Positions 6,401 to 8,468 of a DNA stretch of 8,468 nucleotides are shown piece by piece (position 1 is the stretch's first letter; every line of letters begins with the position of its first letter). The notes below the pieces were generated by a model that worked only from the letters and a program-made list of their open reading frames with translations, searched no databases and was not told the origin of the DNA. The position numbers and the translations under genes were made by a program. Source of the stretch: JBCCOW01 sp038749105 (GTDB lineage: Bacteria; Planctomycetota; Phycisphaerae; Phycisphaerales; Phycisphaeraceae); contig JBCDIM010000106.1 of NCBI GenBank assembly GCA_038749105.1, positions 1-8,468 on the forward strand, read 5' to 3'.

Positions 6401-6829
6401 TTAGTGGTGGTGGTGGTGATGTGGTTGGGTCGTGCTGCCGGGGCCTTTGGTGAAGGTCAGTTCCGTGTCGGCGGGGAGCTTTGTGATCTGGCTGATGTGG
6501 TAGGCGGCGGGGGGGTTCTCGGCGGCAAAGAAGGTATCGACGGTGAACTCGATCTTGTCGCCGGGCTGGAGATCGTTGAGGCTGACGCCGTCGGCCACGG
6601 CGAAGGGCATGGGCATCTCCTCCATGCCGACCCGGCCTTGGCCGTCGACCCAGTCGGGGATCGCCTCGTGGTAGATCATGAATTCCCGGAGCGGCGTGCC
6701 GTCGGGCAGCTGGAGGACTTCGCCGCGGACGGTGTAGGACGCGTCGGGGGCGGGGTTTTCGTCAGTGTTTCCACAGCCGGGGAGGAGGAGCAGGGCAGCA
6801 AGCAGCGCGGGTAGGGGTAGGGTTTTCAT
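6401..6829 (-). CDS. Small lipoprotein with CusF-like metal-binding pattern and natural His6 tail
   Basis: The protein has 142 residues. A Lys-containing start and hydrophobic stretch (3-15) lead to the lipobox LLPGC with C19, indicating a lipoprotein signal (signal peptidase II). After a short Asn/Pro/Ala-rich linker comes a compact domain (about 32-128). It contains VRGEVLQLPDG, an IYHEAIPDW segment (H54, W60), MEEMPMPF (M69, M72, M74) and LQPGDKIEFTV. The order His, Trp, then MxM followed by F, and the GD-x-[IV]-x-F strand, resemble CusF-like periplasmic copper-binding proteins; this is pattern resemblance only. The protein ends TTQP followed by six histidines and the stop. Copper, nickel or zinc binding outside the cytoplasm is inferred. 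The gene converges on the glycosyltransferase fusion with 6 bp between stops. No clear Shine-Dalgarno precedes the ATG. Its coding strand is rich in C-ending codons, like cysNC and unlike the fusion gene. Confidence 0.72.
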   Translation of the reverse strand: MKTLPLPALLAALLLLPGCGNTDENPAPDASYTVRGEVLQLPDGTPLREFMIYHEAIPDWVDGQGRVGMEEMPMPFAVADGVSLNDLQPGDKIEFTVDTFFAAENPPAAYHISQITKLPADTELTFTKGPGSTTQPHHHHHH

Positions 6830-6934
6830 GGGGTATCGGGGTGTTTAGGGGGCGTTATGGCGATGTTACGCGGGGGTTGTCCCGTGGGTTGGCGCGGGCG
6901 ATGAAAATTTATGGGGATCAGGCTGCGCGGTGGC
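6830..6934. other. Divergent intergenic region between lipoprotein gene and rRNA promoter
   Basis: This stretch of about 105 bp separates the leftward lipoprotein gene from the rightward rRNA promoter. It is GC-rich except for an A/T patch, aaaattt, at 6904-6910. That patch could act as an upstream (UP-like) element for the rRNA promoter, although it lies about 25 bp from the -35 box, farther than is typical. On the minus strand it could instead supply a TAAATT -10 for the lipoprotein gene. No ORF here has convincing codon use. Neither role is certain. Confidence 0.3.
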
Positions 6935-6962
6935 TTGACAGGTGTGCGAGTACCCTTAAACT
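6935..6962 (+). promoter_or_regulatory. rRNA operon promoter (sigma-70 type)
   Basis: A perfect -35 box, TTGACA (6935-6940), and TAAACT (6957-6962, four of six matches to TATAAT) are separated by 16 bp. A GC-rich discriminator (ATGCGGC) follows, as is common in stringently controlled rRNA promoters. Transcription would start near 6969, giving a pre-16S leader of about 510 nt. No other equally good promoter was seen between here and the 16S start. Confidence 0.65.
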
Positions 6963-6996
6963 ATGCGGCTCGCCACCAGGCAGCCCGGTAAGGGTT

Positions 6997-7043
6997 GCCG
7001 ACGGCGAGGCCGGCCTGATGAACGGCCGATCGCCGGAGACGGC
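6997..7043 (+). promoter_or_regulatory. GC-rich leader hairpin, boxB-like position
   Basis: An interrupted inverted repeat folds as GCCG (6997-7000), CGGCGA (7002-7007) and GGCC (7008-7011), pairing with GGCC (7024-7027), TCGCCG (7030-7035) and CGGC (7040-7043). The loop is 12 nt and the internal loops are small. It ends 5 bases before a boxA-like element, the same order as boxB-boxA in E. coli rrn leaders. It has no T-tract, so it is not an obvious terminator. The antitermination role is inferred. Confidence 0.45.
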
Positions 7044-7047
7044 AGCG

Positions 7048-7060
7048 GGTCTTTGACAAA
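7048..7060 (+). promoter_or_regulatory. boxA-like rRNA antitermination element
   Basis: GGTCTTTGACAAA closely resembles boxA elements of bacterial rRNA leaders (E. coli core GCTCTTTAACAA). Those bind NusB-NusE and prevent Rho-dependent termination of untranslated rRNA transcripts. The position, in the leader about 80 nt after the inferred transcription start and next to a hairpin, fits. The embedded TTGACA has no usable -10 downstream, so it is not read as a promoter. Confidence 0.6.
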
Positions 7061-7385
7061 TGAACAGTCGAGAAGCCACGAGGATGTGACCTCGGACGCC
7101 TAGCTCCACAGCCGGGTTGACGAGGAATAACAAAATCCCGCTCAGCGTGTTCACAGACGACTGAGCAATGGGGTCATTCTTGTGGCGGCCGAGCCGCACG
7201 CATGCACCGAGGTTCGATTCACTGGCTTGCCAGTAAGTCCTTCAACGCGTTCATGCTCCACCCACGCGGCTCGGCTGAAGAAGAGCCCTTCTTAAAACAA
7301 GTCCTGTCGGCTTTAGCCGGCTGGCAGGCCGAGGCTCTCGTGGCAACACGGGAGGCTTGAGACGGTTCAACCCGGCACCGCTTCG

Positions 7386-7432
7386 GTGGTGTGGGATTGA
7401 GCGACAGGCAAACATTCAATCGAAGACACCAC
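7386..7432 (+). other. Leader helix just upstream of 16S
   Basis: GTGGTGT (7386-7392) pairs with ACACCAC (7426-7432), and inside it ATTGA (7396-7400) pairs with TCAAT (7416-7420). The left arm overlaps a competing small hairpin, CACCG-CTT-CGGTG (7376-7388), so the two folds exclude each other. It may help 16S maturation or folding; this is inference from base pairing alone. Confidence 0.4.
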
Positions 7433-7477
7433 GCTTCCGGACAGGCCTTTGAGCTTCCCGGGAGCGGTCAACGAATC

Positions 7478-8468
<991 letters not shown>

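Larger units (their letters stand above)
6963..7477 (+). other. Transcribed pre-16S leader (external spacer)
   Basis: About 515 bases run from the promoter to the predicted mature 16S 5' end. They hold no convincing gene. They do hold several foldable elements: a GC-rich hairpin (6997-7043) followed by a boxA-like sequence; a GTGGCGGC/GCCGCAC hairpin near 7176-7200; a CCTGTCGGC/GCTGGCAGG stem near 7300-7330; and a longer helix at 7386-7432 just before 16S. RNase III processing normally uses pairing between this leader and the sequence after 16S, which lies beyond the window, so the processing stem cannot be identified here. Confidence 0.6.

Noticed and set aside
6401..6421. His6 codons as vector or cloning contamination
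   Set aside because: The sequence continues directly into genomic-looking DNA with the neighbouring gene, and no vector sequence is seen; a native tail is more likely.
6404..6814. Plus-strand frame antisense to the lipoprotein gene
   Set aside because: It is Gly/Val/Asp-rich without motifs, whereas the minus-strand frame has a signal peptide, lipobox and folded-domain features.
7053..7058. Second rRNA promoter with TTGACA as -35 box
   Set aside because: No -10-like hexamer lies 16-18 bp downstream (CCACGA and neighbours), and the surrounding sequence fits boxA better.

Overview
The window comes from a high-GC bacterium. The partial 16S rRNA gene at the right end suggests the phylum Planctomycetota, probably class Phycisphaerae. 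It has a planctomycete-like GGCTGC at the probe-338 site and GGGGGCTCACACAAGCGG after the 907 region. This placement is read from motifs; no database search was run.

Left part (1-2120, + strand): the 3' end of cysD is followed after 17 bp by cysN fused to an APS-kinase-like domain (cysNC). Together they form the ATP sulfurylase that turns sulfate into adenosine 5'-phosphosulfate (APS). The CysN GTPase half looks fully intact. The C-terminal kinase half lacks several residues needed for catalysis and is probably inactive or regulatory.

Middle part (2121-6394, + strand): after a 114-bp gap come two tightly coupled genes. The first is an ArsS-type radical SAM protein, the family associated with arsenosugar biosynthesis. 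The second is one unbroken reading frame of about 1064 codons. It joins a polytopic GT-C/mannosyltransferase-like membrane domain, a GT2 (dolichol-phosphate-mannose-synthase-like) domain and a DUF2064/TIGR04282 transferase domain. The last family is a known genomic partner of ArsS. One polypeptide may therefore make a lipid-linked sugar, use it in the membrane, and carry the ArsS-associated transferase. This is the most interesting item in the window. The block is strikingly rich in G-ending codons, G-quadruplex motifs and a G9 tract, unlike cysNC.

A convergent small lipoprotein gene (6401-6829, - strand) ends 6 bp from the fusion gene. It has a CusF-like His/Met pattern and a natural six-histidine C-terminus, suggesting metal (copper) binding at the cell surface or periplasm.

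Right part (6830-8468): an rRNA operon begins here. It has a good sigma-70-type promoter (TTGACA / TAAACT), a leader of about 510 nt with a GC-rich hairpin and a boxA-like antitermination element, and then 16S rRNA, cut off by the window end. No mobile elements, CRISPR arrays or tRNAs were seen.
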